Below, piece by piece: positions 44,073 to 53,362 of a stretch of DNA of 64,000 nt (position 1 is the stretch's first letter; each line of letters opens with the position of its first letter). Position numbers and translations under genes: made by a program. The notes beneath the pieces were generated by a model. It was given only the letters and a program-made list of their open reading frames with translations, did no database searches and was not told the origin of the DNA. Origin of the DNA: Halopenitus persicus (GTDB lineage Archaea; Halobacteriota; Halobacteria; Halobacteriales; Haloferacaceae); NCBI RefSeq assembly GCF_900107205.1, contig NZ_FNPC01000003.1:367027-431026 (forward strand), given 5' to 3'.

Positions 44073-45173
44073 ATGTCAGTCGTGGTGATCGGTGGCGGGA
44101 TCGTCGGCGTGCGGCTGGCCCGGGCGCTTCGTGACCATCCGGCCGACGTCCACCTCCTCGAGAAGGACGCGCTGGGCGCCGGGACGACGGCGAAGTCGAT
44201 CGCCGTCTTCTCGTGGCTGGAGTCGGACCCCTCGCCGTTCGCGCAGTCGCTTCGCGAGCGCGCCTGGCGGACGTACGCCGACCGCATCGCCGAGGACGCG
44301 ATCTCCTTCGAGCGGATCGGCGCGCTGTTGGTGGCACGCACGGAGTCCTATCGCTCGCAGCTCGAGCACGCCGCCGAGACGTACGCCGAGCACGGGCCGG
44401 ACGTCGAGCTGCTCGACCCGGCCGACCTCGAGGCGTTCGGGATCGCCCCCGAGGAGACGGCCGGCGCGCTGTACACGCCCGAGGAGGGGTACCTCGATCC
44501 GGGCGAGCTCGTCTCGCAGTGGGCCGCCGAGGCGCGCGAGGGCGGCGCCGATATCCGGACCGGCGTCGAGGCGACCGGGATCCGGACCCGGAACGGGGCG
44601 GTGACCGCCGTCGAGACGACCGACGGCGAGATCGCCGCGGACGTGGTGATCAACGCGGCCGGGCCGTGGGCGCCCCGACTTAACCGGATGGTCGGCGTCT
44701 CGGCGCCGCTCCGGCACACGAAGGGGCGCATCCTGGTCCTCGAGACCGACGGCGATCGCACCCTCCCGTACACGCAGTTCGAGAGCGGCCAGTACGTTCG
44801 CGGCGAGGGCCGGTCCCAGGTCTTCGCCGGCCGTCTCGAGCGCGAGTACGCGGACGCGAGCGAGCTGGACCCCGACGAGCCGCGGTCGGTCGGCGGCGAG
44901 TTCTACGCCGACGTCGCCGACACCACCGCGCGGCTCGTGCCGGCCGTCGCCGATGCGGACGTCGCCGCCGAGTGGGTCGGGCTGCGGACCGTCACCCCGG
45001 ACGGACTGCCGATCGTCGGTCCCACCGCGGTCGACGGCTATCACCTCGCGTGCGGACTGAGCGGGCTGGGGATCACCTACGCGCCGGTCGTGGGGGACCT
45101 GTTGGCCGAGTACGTCGCGACCGGCGACCGCCCGCCGGCGCTCGATCGGCTCGCGCCGGACCGGTTCGCGTGA
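44073..45173 (+). CDS. FAD-dependent oxidoreductase (D-amino-acid oxidase family)
   Basis: A 366-residue DAO-type flavoenzyme. The dinucleotide motif is VVVIGGGIVGVRLARALRDH at the N-terminus. The middle contains AADVVINAAGPWAPRLNRMV near residue 200 and the C-terminus LPIVGPTAVDGYHLACGLSG followed by GITYAPVVGDLLAEYV, the FAD-binding closing motif. Members oxidise glycine, sarcosine or D-amino acids; the substrate cannot be read. Three ATGs (44058, 44067, 44073) are close; 44073 directly precedes the beta strand and lies about 27 bases after ttttatg. Confidence 0.88.
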   Translation: MSVVVIGGGIVGVRLARALRDHPADVHLLEKDALGAGTTAKSIAVFSWLESDPSPFAQSLRERAWRTYADRIAEDAISFERIGALLVARTESYRSQLEHAAETYAEHGPDVELLDPADLEAFGIAPEETAGALYTPEEGYLDPGELVSQWAAEAREGGADIRTGVEATGIRTRNGAVTAVETTDGEIAADVVINAAGPWAPRLNRMVGVSAPLRHTKGRILVLETDGDRTLPYTQFESGQYVRGEGRSQVFAGRLEREYADASELDPDEPRSVGGEFYADVADTTARLVPAVADADVAAEWVGLRTVTPDGLPIVGPTAVDGYHLACGLSGLGITYAPVVGDLLAEYVATGDRPPALDRLAPDRFA

Positions 45174-45178
45174 CCCAA

Positions 45179-46453
45179 CTACCCCAGGAAGTCGAACGTG
45201 ACGGCGATCGCTCCTCCCGGAACGCCCCAGTAGGCGAACCGATACCGTCCGGGCTGGAGGTCGGGACAGACCGTGAGCCGGTCCGCGAGCGGGTGTCCCT
45301 CCACGACCCCGTCCTCGGTCAGCTCGAGCGCCCACTCGAACCCCTCGCCGGGCGGGTGGCCGACCCCCTCGTCGGTGTACTCGAACCGGGCCGGGTCCCC
45401 GCGCGCGCCGCGGACGTCGGTCCACCCCTCGCTCGTCCGGACCTGGAGGGCGTACTTGTGTCGATTGCCGGTCGTCAGGGTTCGCCCGGCGACGTTCACC
45501 AGATCGATGGAGACGGTCTCGCCCCGTTCGAACCGAAGCGAGTCGTCCGAGCCTTCGGGACCGCGTGCGCGAAGCGCGAAGGCCGGATCCGGCGGTGCGG
45601 CGTCATCGTCGTGGGTCTCGCTCCCATCGCCGGCACCGTCGGCCCCGATCGACCCGTACGCGACGTCGGCCTCGTCGAACCAGGCGGGATGTCGCTCGAA
45701 GTCGTCGGCCGAACAGCGCAGCGCGTCCGGCTCCGCGGGCGGGTCGGTCGGCGGGCGAATCCGGCCCGGAAGCGTCGCGGGATCGATGAGCGGGTCGGTC
45801 CCGTCGAGTGTGGCGGCGTCGCCCCAGCCGTTCGTCACGGTGAAGGCGGTGCCGGCCGGGAGGTCGTCCCCCGACACCCGGACGAGCGCGGCGGGGTAGG
45901 TGATGGCCTCCCCGCAGCCGACGTCGCCCCGACTCGTGTCCACAGCCGTCGCAGTTCCGGTGATCGCGTCCGACTCGACCCGGACGTCCCGGACCTCGAG
46001 CCTGGCATAACAGGTGTTGGGTCCCACGCTGCCGACGTACAGCAGCGTCGCGTCCCCGAAGTCCGTCTCGTCGACGAACTCCCGGATCGCGGCGCTCCGT
46101 TCGGGGCCCTCCCGGAGGTCCTCGAGCACCCACTGCACCCCCGCGGGCGAGTCGAACCGGGTCACGTACCCGACCAGTTGGTCCGTCCCCGAGGCGGCGT
46201 CCCTGGCCCAGCGCGGGGCGGCGCTTTCGGCGGGCAACCCGATCGCGACCGCGCGGTCGCCGACGCGCTCGACCGGCCCGTCGCTCGGCGGGTCCGGCTG
46301 ATCCGTGGGGGTTTCCTCGCCGGGGTCGGTCCCGGGTGGCTCGTCCGTCCCGTTTCCGCCCCCGTCGGTCGGCGCGTCGAGGCAGCCGGCGACGCCGAGG
46401 CCGGCTGCCGTTCCGATCCCGAGGAGGACTTCGCGTCGCGTCGGAGTCGTCAT
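45179..46453 (-). CDS. Tat lipoprotein of unknown function
   Basis: A 424-residue exported protein. The N-terminus has TRREVLLGIGTAAGLGVAGC, a twin-arginine and lipobox with Cys24, followed by a Thr/Pro/Asp/Glu linker. The mature part has several beta-like segments and Cys residues, ending KYALQVRTSEGWTDVRG and RYRFAYWGVPGGAIAVTFDF, an Ig-like terminal fold. ATG 46453 gives the signal; the upstream frame is non-homologous. I do not recognise the family. It is convergent with the FAD oxidoreductase, only five bases apart. Confidence 0.75.
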   Translation of the reverse strand: MTTPTRREVLLGIGTAAGLGVAGCLDAPTDGGGNGTDEPPGTDPGEETPTDQPDPPSDGPVERVGDRAVAIGLPAESAAPRWARDAASGTDQLVGYVTRFDSPAGVQWVLEDLREGPERSAAIREFVDETDFGDATLLYVGSVGPNTCYARLEVRDVRVESDAITGTATAVDTSRGDVGCGEAITYPAALVRVSGDDLPAGTAFTVTNGWGDAATLDGTDPLIDPATLPGRIRPPTDPPAEPDALRCSADDFERHPAWFDEADVAYGSIGADGAGDGSETHDDDAAPPDPAFALRARGPEGSDDSLRFERGETVSIDLVNVAGRTLTTGNRHKYALQVRTSEGWTDVRGARGDPARFEYTDEGVGHPPGEGFEWALELTEDGVVEGHPLADRLTVCPDLQPGRYRFAYWGVPGGAIAVTFDFLG

Positions 46454-46592
46454 CGAGCGACGGTTCGTCCCTCGCCGATAAGTACCTTCCAGAGGCACAA
46501 ACGGCCGCTTGAGTCACGGTTCCGCCGGCGGCTCCGTCCGCAGCTCGCAGCCTGTAGCCCCTCGCAGCCCGTAGTCCGTAGCCCGCAGCTCG

Positions 46593-47744
46593 CTACAGAT
46601 CGAACCGTTCGGCCGCGGTCTCCATGTCCTTGTCCCCGCGCCCGGAGAGGTTCACGAGGATCGTCTCGTGTTCGCCCGCCTCGGCGAGCTCGATCGCGCG
46701 GGCGATCGCGTGGCTCGACTCCAGCGCCGGAATGATCCCCTCCGTCTCGCTCAGCTCGCGGAAGGCGGCCAGCGCGGCGTCGTCGTCGACCCCGACGTAC
46801 TCGGCCCGGCCCAGCTCCCGGAACATCGCGTGCTCGGGGCCGACGCCGGGGTAATCGAGCCCGGCGGAGACCGAGTGGACCTCGACGTCCTCGTCGATCA
46901 CGCGCGTCCTCATCCCGTGGATGACCCCGTCCTCGCCGCGTGCCAGCGGCGCGGCGTGACGGCTCGAGTCGGTTCCCTCGCCGCCGCCCTCGGCCCCGTA
47001 CAGGGCGACGTCGTCGTCGCGGAACGCGTGGAACAGGCCGATCGCGTTCGAGCCGCCGCCGACGCAGGCGACCGCGGCGTCCGGCAGCTCGCCGGTGCGG
47101 TCGAGGAACTGCTCGCGGGCCTCCCGGCCGATGACCGACTGGAAGTCGCGGACCATCCGCGGGAACGGGTCGGGACCGACGATGCTGCCGACGAGGTAGT
47201 GGGTGTCCGCGACGTTCCCGGCGAAGTCCTCGAGGGCGGCGTCCACGGCGTCGGCCAGTCCGGCCCCGCCGCGTGTCACCTCGTTCACCTCGGCGCCCAT
47301 CAGGCGCATCCGGAAGACGTTCATCCGCTGGCGCTCGACGTCCTTTTCGCCCATATAGATCTCCGTGTCGAGGTCCAATAGCGCGCCGACCATCGCGGTC
47401 GCGGTGCCGTGTTGGCCCGCGCCCGTCTCGGCGATCAGCCGGTCCTTGCCCGCCTGCTTGGCGAGCAGGGCCTGCCCGAGCGCGTTGTTGATCTTGTGGG
47501 CGCCGCCGTGAAGCAGGTCCTCCCGCTTGAGGTAGACGTCCGCGCCGTAGCGCTCGCTCAGCCGTTCGGCGTGGTGGAGGGGCGTCGCTCGGCCCGCGTA
47601 CTCCTCGAGCAGGCGACGCAGCTCCGCCTGGAACGATTCCGTGTCAGCGATCTCGTCGTAGGTGTTCGCGAGCCGGTCGAGCGGTTCCTCGAGCGGGTCG
47701 GGGACGTGACGGCCGCCGTAACCCTCGAAGTCTCCCTGTGGCAT
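46593..47744 (-). CDS. trpB: Tryptophan synthase beta subunit
   Basis: A 383-residue PLP enzyme that joins indole and serine. The PLP lysine is in LLHGGAHKINNALGQALLAK near residue 87. Other signatures are AETGAGQHGTATAMVGALLD, the phosphate loop VACVGGGSNAIGLFHAF near 225 and GIIPALESSHAIARAIELA near 335. The length fits the TrpB1 type. No trpA or trpC is adjacent, unlike the common trpCBA arrangement; the partner must be elsewhere or this is a stand-alone copy. Confidence 0.95.
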   Translation of the reverse strand: MPQGDFEGYGGRHVPDPLEEPLDRLANTYDEIADTESFQAELRRLLEEYAGRATPLHHAERLSERYGADVYLKREDLLHGGAHKINNALGQALLAKQAGKDRLIAETGAGQHGTATAMVGALLDLDTEIYMGEKDVERQRMNVFRMRLMGAEVNEVTRGGAGLADAVDAALEDFAGNVADTHYLVGSIVGPDPFPRMVRDFQSVIGREAREQFLDRTGELPDAAVACVGGGSNAIGLFHAFRDDDVALYGAEGGGEGTDSSRHAAPLARGEDGVIHGMRTRVIDEDVEVHSVSAGLDYPGVGPEHAMFRELGRAEYVGVDDDAALAAFRELSETEGIIPALESSHAIARAIELAEAGEHETILVNLSGRGDKDMETAAERFDL

Positions 47745-47844
47745 CGTCCCCCCGTTCGTGAGGGGTGCTTAAAAAGGTCGACGCTCGACCGGCCGTCCCT
47801 CCGGGAACGCCGTCGGATCAGGACGATCCGGCGGCAAGCCCCGA

Positions 47845-48042
47845 CTATCGTTTCTTTCGCCGCCGCTTGGTTACCGTTCGCAGCGCCTCGACGGGTCGGT
47901 CCGCCGCGAGCAGCCGCCGGAGCTCGGCGCCCGTTTCTCCGTCGATGAGGTCCCGATCGAGGAACTCCTCGACGAGCGCCTCGGCCTCAGCCTCGTGTTC
48001 GGTCTCGGTGCCGGCGTCTCGGAACCCCCCGGATCCGTGCAT
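47845..48042 (-). CDS. Small charged protein, unknown
   Basis: A 65-residue protein with an acidic helical first half (EHEAEAEALVEEFLDRDLID), a central ELRRLLAADRPVEALRTV and a very basic end (TKRRRKKR). The charge split suggests nucleic-acid or ribosome contact. A strong TATA-like ttatatat at 48080-48087 lies upstream, and ATG 48042 is preferred over an earlier codon. Family not recognised. Confidence 0.55.
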   Translation of the reverse strand: MHGSGGFRDAGTETEHEAEAEALVEEFLDRDLIDGETGAELRRLLAADRPVEALRTVTKRRRKKR

Positions 48043-48212
48043 CGTGGTACCCTCTACCACGACCTAGTGGAACGATGACTTATATATCTATGGTAGTCAG
48101 TAACGTTCGATCCGAACGAAATCCGGTCGGTCGGGCCGAACCGCTCTCCGCTCGGTCGCTTGCACGTCACCGTGGTCGGGAGCGACCTCGTCGACGTCGT
48201 CGACGACGTGCC

Positions 48213-48449
48213 TTATAAACGGTCGTCCTCGATGCTGCCCGGATCCTGGGCGGTGTCGAACATGTTGTTCTCGGCGCTTTCCATCATCTCGTCCCGGGGC
48301 TCCTCGTCGACGATCGTGACGTTGTACGCCTCGATCCCGGAGGCGATGAGCTCCTCGGCCGCCTGCTCCTCGCTGACGAACTCCTGTTCGGCCAGCTGCT
48401 GGAACTCGGAGTACACGTCGTCGGACAGCGACAGTTCGAAGGTCGGCAT
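48213..48449 (-). CDS. Small acidic protein, CopG-like N-terminus
   Basis: A 78-residue protein that starts MPTFELSLSDDVYSEFQQLA, a strand-helix pattern like ribbon-helix-helix proteins, continues EEQAAEELIASGIEAYNVTI and ends in an acidic tail (MFDTAQDPGSIEDDRL). A TATA-like ttttaag at 48471-48477 sits about 25 bases upstream, supporting a leaderless mRNA. Function unknown; DNA binding is only a structural guess. Confidence 0.65.
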   Translation of the reverse strand: MPTFELSLSDDVYSEFQQLAEQEFVSEEQAAEELIASGIEAYNVTIVDEEPRDEMMESAENNMFDTAQDPGSIEDDRL

Positions 48450-48522
48450 ATCGCCCCGTATTCCGTCGAGACTTTTAAGTAACGGGGTTGGGGGAGCGCC
48501 GGGAGCCGTGAGCTATGCGACG

Positions 48523-49182
48523 CTACAGGTCCGCCCAGGCGCCCCGGAACCGCTGGAGCGCGGTGAGGTGTCCCACGACGGCGAACAGCGCGAGGAGGAT
48601 CGCCACGAGGCCGATCCCGGCCGGACCGATCGCGGACCCCACGACGGCGGCGATCGGCTCCGGAAGGGCGTCAGCCGAGATGACCGGGCCGGGAACGACC
48701 GCCGCGAGGACGCCCGTCACGCCGACGAGCGCGAGCCGGTCGGCGCGCCCGAGCAGGCCGCCGTACTCCCGGCCGAGCCCGACCGCCTGGATCTGCGTGC
48801 CGAGATAGGAGGTCATCAGCACGCCCGTGACCGCCGCGAGGCCGAGCCCGTACCGGCCGATCCCGGCCGCGAGCCCGGCGAGGATCGCGATGTCGGCGTA
48901 CCGGTCGAGGACGTGGTCGAGGAGGTCCCCGCCCGAGGACTCCACGCCCTGCTCGCGGGCCAGGGCGCCGTCGACCAGGTCGAGCCAGCCGTTGACGTAC
49001 ACGAGGACCGCGCCGGCCAGGTAGCCGGCCGGCGTCGCGAGCGCGAAGGCCAGCCCCGCCGCGACCGCGGCCAGGAACGCCAGGACGCTCACCCCGTCGG
49101 GAGTCAGCCCGAGCCGGTCGGCCGCCGAAACCCACGGGCCGAGCAGCCGGTTCGCGAGCGGTCGCAGGCCGTCGAGCGTCAT
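48523..49182 (-). CDS. CDP-alcohol phosphatidyltransferase family protein
   Basis: A 219-residue membrane enzyme with six helices. The catalytic motif DG..AR........G...D...D is clear as DLVDGALAREQG followed by GDLLDHVLDRYAD near residues 75-105. The family transfers a phospho-alcohol from CDP-activated lipid (in archaea CDP-archaeol) to serine, inositol phosphate or glycerol phosphate. Which polar lipid this makes is not readable. ATG 49182 is chosen; the upstream frame overlaps unrelated DNA. It lies downstream of hisC and the adenylate kinase gene. Confidence 0.88.
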   Translation of the reverse strand: MTLDGLRPLANRLLGPWVSAADRLGLTPDGVSVLAFLAAVAAGLAFALATPAGYLAGAVLVYVNGWLDLVDGALAREQGVESSGGDLLDHVLDRYADIAILAGLAAGIGRYGLGLAAVTGVLMTSYLGTQIQAVGLGREYGGLLGRADRLALVGVTGVLAAVVPGPVISADALPEPIAAVVGSAIGPAGIGLVAILLALFAVVGHLTALQRFRGAWADL

Positions 49183-49275
49183 CGGCTTCCCTCCCGGGTC
49201 ATCGGCTCCCACCGTCTCCGTTCGAGTTCCGTCGGCGTCCGCATCGATCCGGGTCCCGTCGGCGTTCGCATCGGT

Positions 49276-49794
49276 TTATAAATACCCCGTGAAGTCGACC
49301 GTTCCGGCGCTCGGCTCGCGGTCGCCGTCGATGACCGCCTCGATCTCCGCGGCCACCGCCGCCGGCTCCGCGTCGGTCGTGTCGATCTCGTGGACGTGCT
49401 CGCGCCCGAAGCGCTCGACCGCCTCGGAGAGGATCACGTCGAGCGCCTCGCTCTCGGCGTTCTCCCGCGCCTTCGCCGGCGGTTCGCCCCGTTCGGTCAG
49501 CCGCTCCTCGAGGGTCTCGGGGGCACACCGGAGCACGACGACCCGGTCGGCGTCGAAGTAGTGTGCGAGATGCGACTCGAGGATCCCGTCCCAGTCGCCG
49601 AGCCGGTCGGCGATCGCCTCGAGGTCCGCCACCAGCGAGCCGCGGTCGTCGTCGCGCTCGGTCCAGAGGTCCTCGTCCGACTCGATCAGCTCGTTGAGGT
49701 GGATGACCGTGTGGTCGCCTCCCTCCTCGGACTCGAGCAGCCGCGTCGCGGACGTCTTCCCGGTTCCCGGGGTGCCGGTGACGGCGACGCGCAT
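49276..49794 (-). CDS. Adenylate kinase, AK6/Fap7-like
   Basis: A 172-residue P-loop kinase. Walker A is GTPGTGKTSATRLL at residues 7-20. IHLNELIESDEDLWTE and LESHLAHYFDADRVVVLRC are the short archaeal/AK6 pattern. Eukaryotic Fap7 assists small-subunit ribosome maturation as well as having adenylate kinase activity. The ATG overlaps the hisC stop (ATGA), so the two are translated together. Confidence 0.9.
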   Translation of the reverse strand: MRVAVTGTPGTGKTSATRLLESEEGGDHTVIHLNELIESDEDLWTERDDDRGSLVADLEAIADRLGDWDGILESHLAHYFDADRVVVLRCAPETLEERLTERGEPPAKARENAESEALDVILSEAVERFGREHVHEIDTTDAEPAAVAAEIEAVIDGDREPSAGTVDFTGYL

Positions 49795-50888
49795 CAGGCC
49801 GAGACACCCGGTTCGAGCCGCGCGAGCACGTCGTTGATCGCCTCGACGGCCGCCCGCGTCTCCTCGCGCGTGCCGGTCGTCACGCGGACGTGCTCGGGCA
49901 GGCCGAAGGAGGTGCAGTCCCGGACGATGATCCCCTCGCGTTGGAGCGCCTCGGTCACCGCCTCGGCGTCTCCCACCTCGATCAGCACGAAGTTGCCGGC
50001 CGACTCGACCGTCGGCGCGTCGACGTGCTCGCGGACGTACTCGCGGCCCCACCGCGCCGACTCGATCGAGCGGTCGACGTGCTCGTCGTCGGCCAGGGCG
50101 GCCAGCGCCGCCCGGCAGGCCAGCTCGCTCGCGGCGAAGGGCGTGTTCACGCGGGCGTAGGCGTCCGCCCACGCCTCGGGGACGAGCGCGTAGCCGACGC
50201 GCAGGCCCGCGAGCCCGTAGGCCTTCGAGAACGTCCGGAGGACGGCGACGTCCGCCCGCTCCTCGAAGAGCTCGACCGCGGAGGGCGTCTCCGCGAACTC
50301 GCCGTAGGCCTCGTCGACCACCACGAGCGTCTCCTCGGCGGTCGCGTCCGCGAGCAGCCGGACCTCGGCGAGATCCATCACGGAGCCGGAGGGGTTGTGC
50401 GGCGAGGTGACGTAGATCATTCGCTCGCCGGCGTAGGCGTCGAGGACGGTCTCGGCCGTCTGCTCGAAATCGTCCGCGGGGTCGAGCTCGTAGGTCGCGA
50501 CCTCGCCGTGGTGGTACCGCGCGGACATCCCGTAGTAGGCGAAGCCGGGATCGGGAGCCAGGATCCGGTCGTCCGGCTCGAGCATCGCGCGGGAGAGATA
50601 GTCGATCGAGCCGTCGGCGCCGGCCGAGAGCCACACTTGCTCGTCGTCGAGGGTCCACTCGGCGGCCAGCTCGGCGATGAGGTCGGCGTGTGAGGACTTC
50701 GGATAGACGCTGATCGACTCGGCGTGCTCCCGGATCGCGGCGACCGCGTCCGGGCTCGCGCCGTGGGGGTTCTCGTTCGAGGAGAGGGTGACGAGCTCCG
50801 CCGGGTCGATCCCGAGCTCGCGGGCGACCTCCTCGTCGCCGCGTCCGGGAACGTACGGGGAGTGCTCGGAGAGGTCCCGTGTGTGCAT
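49794..50888 (-). CDS. hisC: Histidinol-phosphate aminotransferase
   Basis: A 364-residue fold-type I PLP enzyme of histidine synthesis. The N-terminus has [20 protein letters not shown]; the substrate region is [17 protein letters not shown]. The PLP Asp region is [18 protein letters not shown] and [10 protein letters not shown], and the Schiff-base lysine is in [18 protein letters not shown] near residue 225. ATG 50888 follows the usual [17 protein letters not shown] start. It is the first gene of the hisC-adenylate kinase pair. Confidence 0.95.
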   Translation of the reverse strand: MHTRDLSEHSPYVPGRGDEEVARELGIDPAELVTLSSNENPHGASPDAVAAIREHAESISVYPKSSHADLIAELAAEWTLDDEQVWLSAGADGSIDYLSRAMLEPDDRILAPDPGFAYYGMSARYHHGEVATYELDPADDFEQTAETVLDAYAGERMIYVTSPHNPSGSVMDLAEVRLLADATAEETLVVVDEAYGEFAETPSAVELFEERADVAVLRTFSKAYGLAGLRVGYALVPEAWADAYARVNTPFAASELACRAALAALADDEHVDRSIESARWGREYVREHVDAPTVESAGNFVLIEVGDAEAVTEALQREGIIVRDCTSFGLPEHVRVTTGTREETRAAVEAINDVLARLEPGVSA

Positions 50889-51090
50889 ACCTTCCCGTCC
50901 GGGAGCGGCGGCCTTAAGAGTGCAGCATCCGGTGTCGTCGCGGTCGGACGTCGAGTACGTTCGGCCTCCGTCCCCAGTACGTTCGGCCCCCGTCCGAGAT
51001 CCAAGCCTACGGGAGCGTCCCGTTTTTCGGTTACGCTCCCGGAGCGGGCGGCGACCTTTATTAGTCATCCGACCGATGACACGAACGCAT

Positions 51091-51810
51091 ATGGAACTCA
51101 CCTGGCACGGCCACTCCACGTGGCACGTTTCGGTCGGCGGGACGGACCTGCTCATCGACCCGTTCTTCGACAACCCGAAAACGGACGTCTCGCCGGAGGA
51201 ACTGGACCCGGACTATCTGCTCTTGACCCACGGTCACGCCGACCACATCGGCGACGTCGACCGCTACGAGGACGCCACCCTCGTGGCCACGCCCGAGCTG
51301 GTCGGCTACGTCCAGGACACCTTCGGCCACGACAGCGCGGTCGGCGGAATGGGAATGAACCTCGGCGGCACCGTCGAGTGCGGCGACGCCTTCGTGACGA
51401 TGGTCCGGGCGGACCACTCGAACGGGATCGACACGGGCTACGGAACCTCCGCCGGGATGCCGGCCGGATTCGTGGTCTCCGACTCGAAGCCGACCCAGGA
51501 GTCCGACGCCGAGGCGTCGACGTTCTACCACGCCGGCGACACGAGTCTGATGGTCGAGATGCGCGAGGTCATCGGTCCGTTCCTCGAGCCGGACGTCGCC
51601 GCGCTGCCCGCCGGCGACCACTTCACGATGGGGCCCGCGCAGGCCGCGATCGCCGCCGACTGGCTCGGCGCGGACGTCGCCATCCCGATGCATTACGACA
51701 GCTTCCCGCCGATCGAGATCGACACCGACGACTTCGTCCGCGAGGTCGAGGCGACCGCCGGCCCGAGCGAGCCGGTCGTCCTCGCGGGCGACGAGAGCTA
51801 CGAGCTGTAG
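51091..51810 (+). CDS. Metal-dependent hydrolase, UPF0173 (MBL fold)
   Basis: A 239-residue metallo-beta-lactamase-fold protein. The N-terminus [17 protein letters not shown] is the UPF0173 signature. The zinc motif [10 protein letters not shown] near residue 48, the next His in MVRADHSNG and Asp in [10 protein letters not shown] are all present, so unlike the degenerate paralogues at 6116 and 62969 it should be active. Substrate unknown. ATG 51091 is preferred; another ATG lies at 51076. A TATA-like tttatta lies about 30 bases upstream. Confidence 0.9.
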   Translation: MELTWHGHSTWHVSVGGTDLLIDPFFDNPKTDVSPEELDPDYLLLTHGHADHIGDVDRYEDATLVATPELVGYVQDTFGHDSAVGGMGMNLGGTVECGDAFVTMVRADHSNGIDTGYGTSAGMPAGFVVSDSKPTQESDAEASTFYHAGDTSLMVEMREVIGPFLEPDVAALPAGDHFTMGPAQAAIAADWLGADVAIPMHYDSFPPIEIDTDDFVREVEATAGPSEPVVLAGDESYEL

Positions 51811-51926
51811 CGAGCGCTCCGAACCGTCGCGGGAGCTCCGAACCGTAACGAGCGCCACGAATCGTCGCACGTCCGCCGCCCGAGGCCGATACCCTTTAGG
51901 TCGTCTCGTGAGGAGGTCCGCACGGT

Positions 51927-52325
51927 ATGTCCGACATCGAAACCACGACGGTCAGCGACGAGGGATACGCGTGCACGAGTCAGGTCGGCGACTTCGACCT
52001 CCAGATCGACGCCACCGGCGAGACCGGTCCCGACCCGAACACGGCGCTGGTCGCGACGTACGCCTCCTGTTACATCCCGGCGTTCCGCGTGGGCGCCCAG
52101 CAGCGCGGGATCGAGGACCTCGGCACGGTCCAGATCGACGCCTCCGCCGAGCTCGACGATGACGACGACCTGGCGTCGATCGCCTTCGACCTCCACGTCG
52201 AGGCCGACGTCGACGACGACGATCTCGACGAGATCGTCGCGCGCGGCGAGGACATCTGTCACGTCCACTCCGCGCTCCGCGAGGAGCTGCAGGCCGACAT
52301 CGCGGCGTACGCCGACGCGTTCTGA
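51927..52325 (+). CDS. OsmC family protein
   Basis: A 132-residue OsmC/Ohr-type protein. The peroxidatic Cys region is ALVATYASCYIPAFRVGAQQ near residue 48 and the second Cys is in GEDICHVHSALREEL near 110. Members reduce organic hydroperoxides with dithiol partners. The loop ELDDDDDLASIAF carries the halophilic acidity. GAGGAGGT lies about nine bases before the ATG as a ribosome-binding site. It appears monocistronic. Confidence 0.88.
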   Translation: MSDIETTTVSDEGYACTSQVGDFDLQIDATGETGPDPNTALVATYASCYIPAFRVGAQQRGIEDLGTVQIDASAELDDDDDLASIAFDLHVEADVDDDDLDEIVARGEDICHVHSALREELQADIAAYADAF

Positions 52326-52401
52326 CGACGACGCGATTCGCCGTCCGACGACGACGCGGCCCGACGCCCGACGACGGCACCGCGATTCGCCGCGCCGCTT
52401 C

Positions 52402-53199
52402 CTACCGCTTTTTCGGTCCGTCCTCGAGCACCCGGTCGATCTCCGCCAGCGAATCGAGGACGTAATCCGGTTCGTGGGTGCTCGCGGCCAGCCGCGCGTC
52501 GTCGGTGACGCCGGTCCGGACGAGAACGGTGGTCATCCCGGCGCGATCGCCGAATGCGATGTCGGTGTCGAGCCGGTCGCCCACGACGAGACAGCGCTCC
52601 GGATCGCGGCCCAGCCGCTCCCGGACGAGTTCGACCGCCGGCTGCGAGGGCTTCCCGAGCGTGATGTCCGGGTCCCGCTCGGCGACGCCCGCGATCGCGT
52701 TGATCACGGCGCCGGACCCGGGGACGTTCCGCTCGGCCGCCGGGATGACGACGTCCGGGTCGGTCCCGATGAACGGGATGTCGCGCTCGAGCGCCCAGAG
52801 CGCGTCGCGGAGGTCGCCGTAGTCGAACTCGCGGTCGATGGACGCGACGAGCGCGTCGGCCGCGTCGGCGTCGTCGATCGTCGAGAGGTCGGCCCCGTCG
52901 AGCTGGGTGTACAGGCCGGACTCGCCGATCACGAAGAGGTCGTCGTCGGGATGCCGCTCCCGGAGGTACGCGACCGTGACGGTGCCCGCGGTGACGATCC
53001 GATCCGGCGCGACCGCGAAGCCGGCCGCCGCGAGCCGGTCGGCGTACGCCGGCGGGGCCTTCGTCGGGTTGTTCGAGACGAACAGCGGATCGATCCCGGC
53101 CTCCCGGATCCGGCGGTACCCCTCGGCGGCGCCGGGCACCGGCTCGTCCCCGCGGACGACCGTGCCGTCGACGTCGAGGACCGCTCCCTCGTAGTCCAT
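52402..53199 (-). CDS. HAD-IIA phosphatase (NagD/AraL-like)
   Basis: A 265-residue HAD hydrolase. Motif I is VLDVDGTVVRGDEPVPGA near residue 7, motif II is FVSNNPTKAP near 41, motif III Lys is in ITLGKPSQPAVEL near 185 and motif IV is CLVVGDRLDTDIAFGDRAGM near 207. A type IIA cap lies between. Members dephosphorylate 4-nitrophenyl phosphate, phosphoglycolate or nucleotides. ATG 53199 is selected because motif I follows directly. Confidence 0.92.
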   Translation of the reverse strand: MDYEGAVLDVDGTVVRGDEPVPGAAEGYRRIREAGIDPLFVSNNPTKAPPAYADRLAAAGFAVAPDRIVTAGTVTVAYLRERHPDDDLFVIGESGLYTQLDGADLSTIDDADAADALVASIDREFDYGDLRDALWALERDIPFIGTDPDVVIPAAERNVPGSGAVINAIAGVAERDPDITLGKPSQPAVELVRERLGRDPERCLVVGDRLDTDIAFGDRAGMTTVLVRTGVTDDARLAASTHEPDYVLDSLAEIDRVLEDGPKKR

Positions 53200-53362
53200 A
53201 TCGGTGCCAGGGGCCCCGGCGTAGTAGGGGTTTTGTCGCGGCCGGGAGAGGCAACGATCGCCGTCGGGCAGTGACGGGTCGTCTCCGTCACGAATCCGTG
53301 ATGTGGCCCATTCTGTGGATAACGGAACCCTCAAACGACCCCGGAACGCATACACGGACATC

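Noticed and set aside
48160..49281. 373-codon plus-strand frame over the CDP-alcohol transferase
   Set aside because: Antisense to a gene with a complete catalytic motif.
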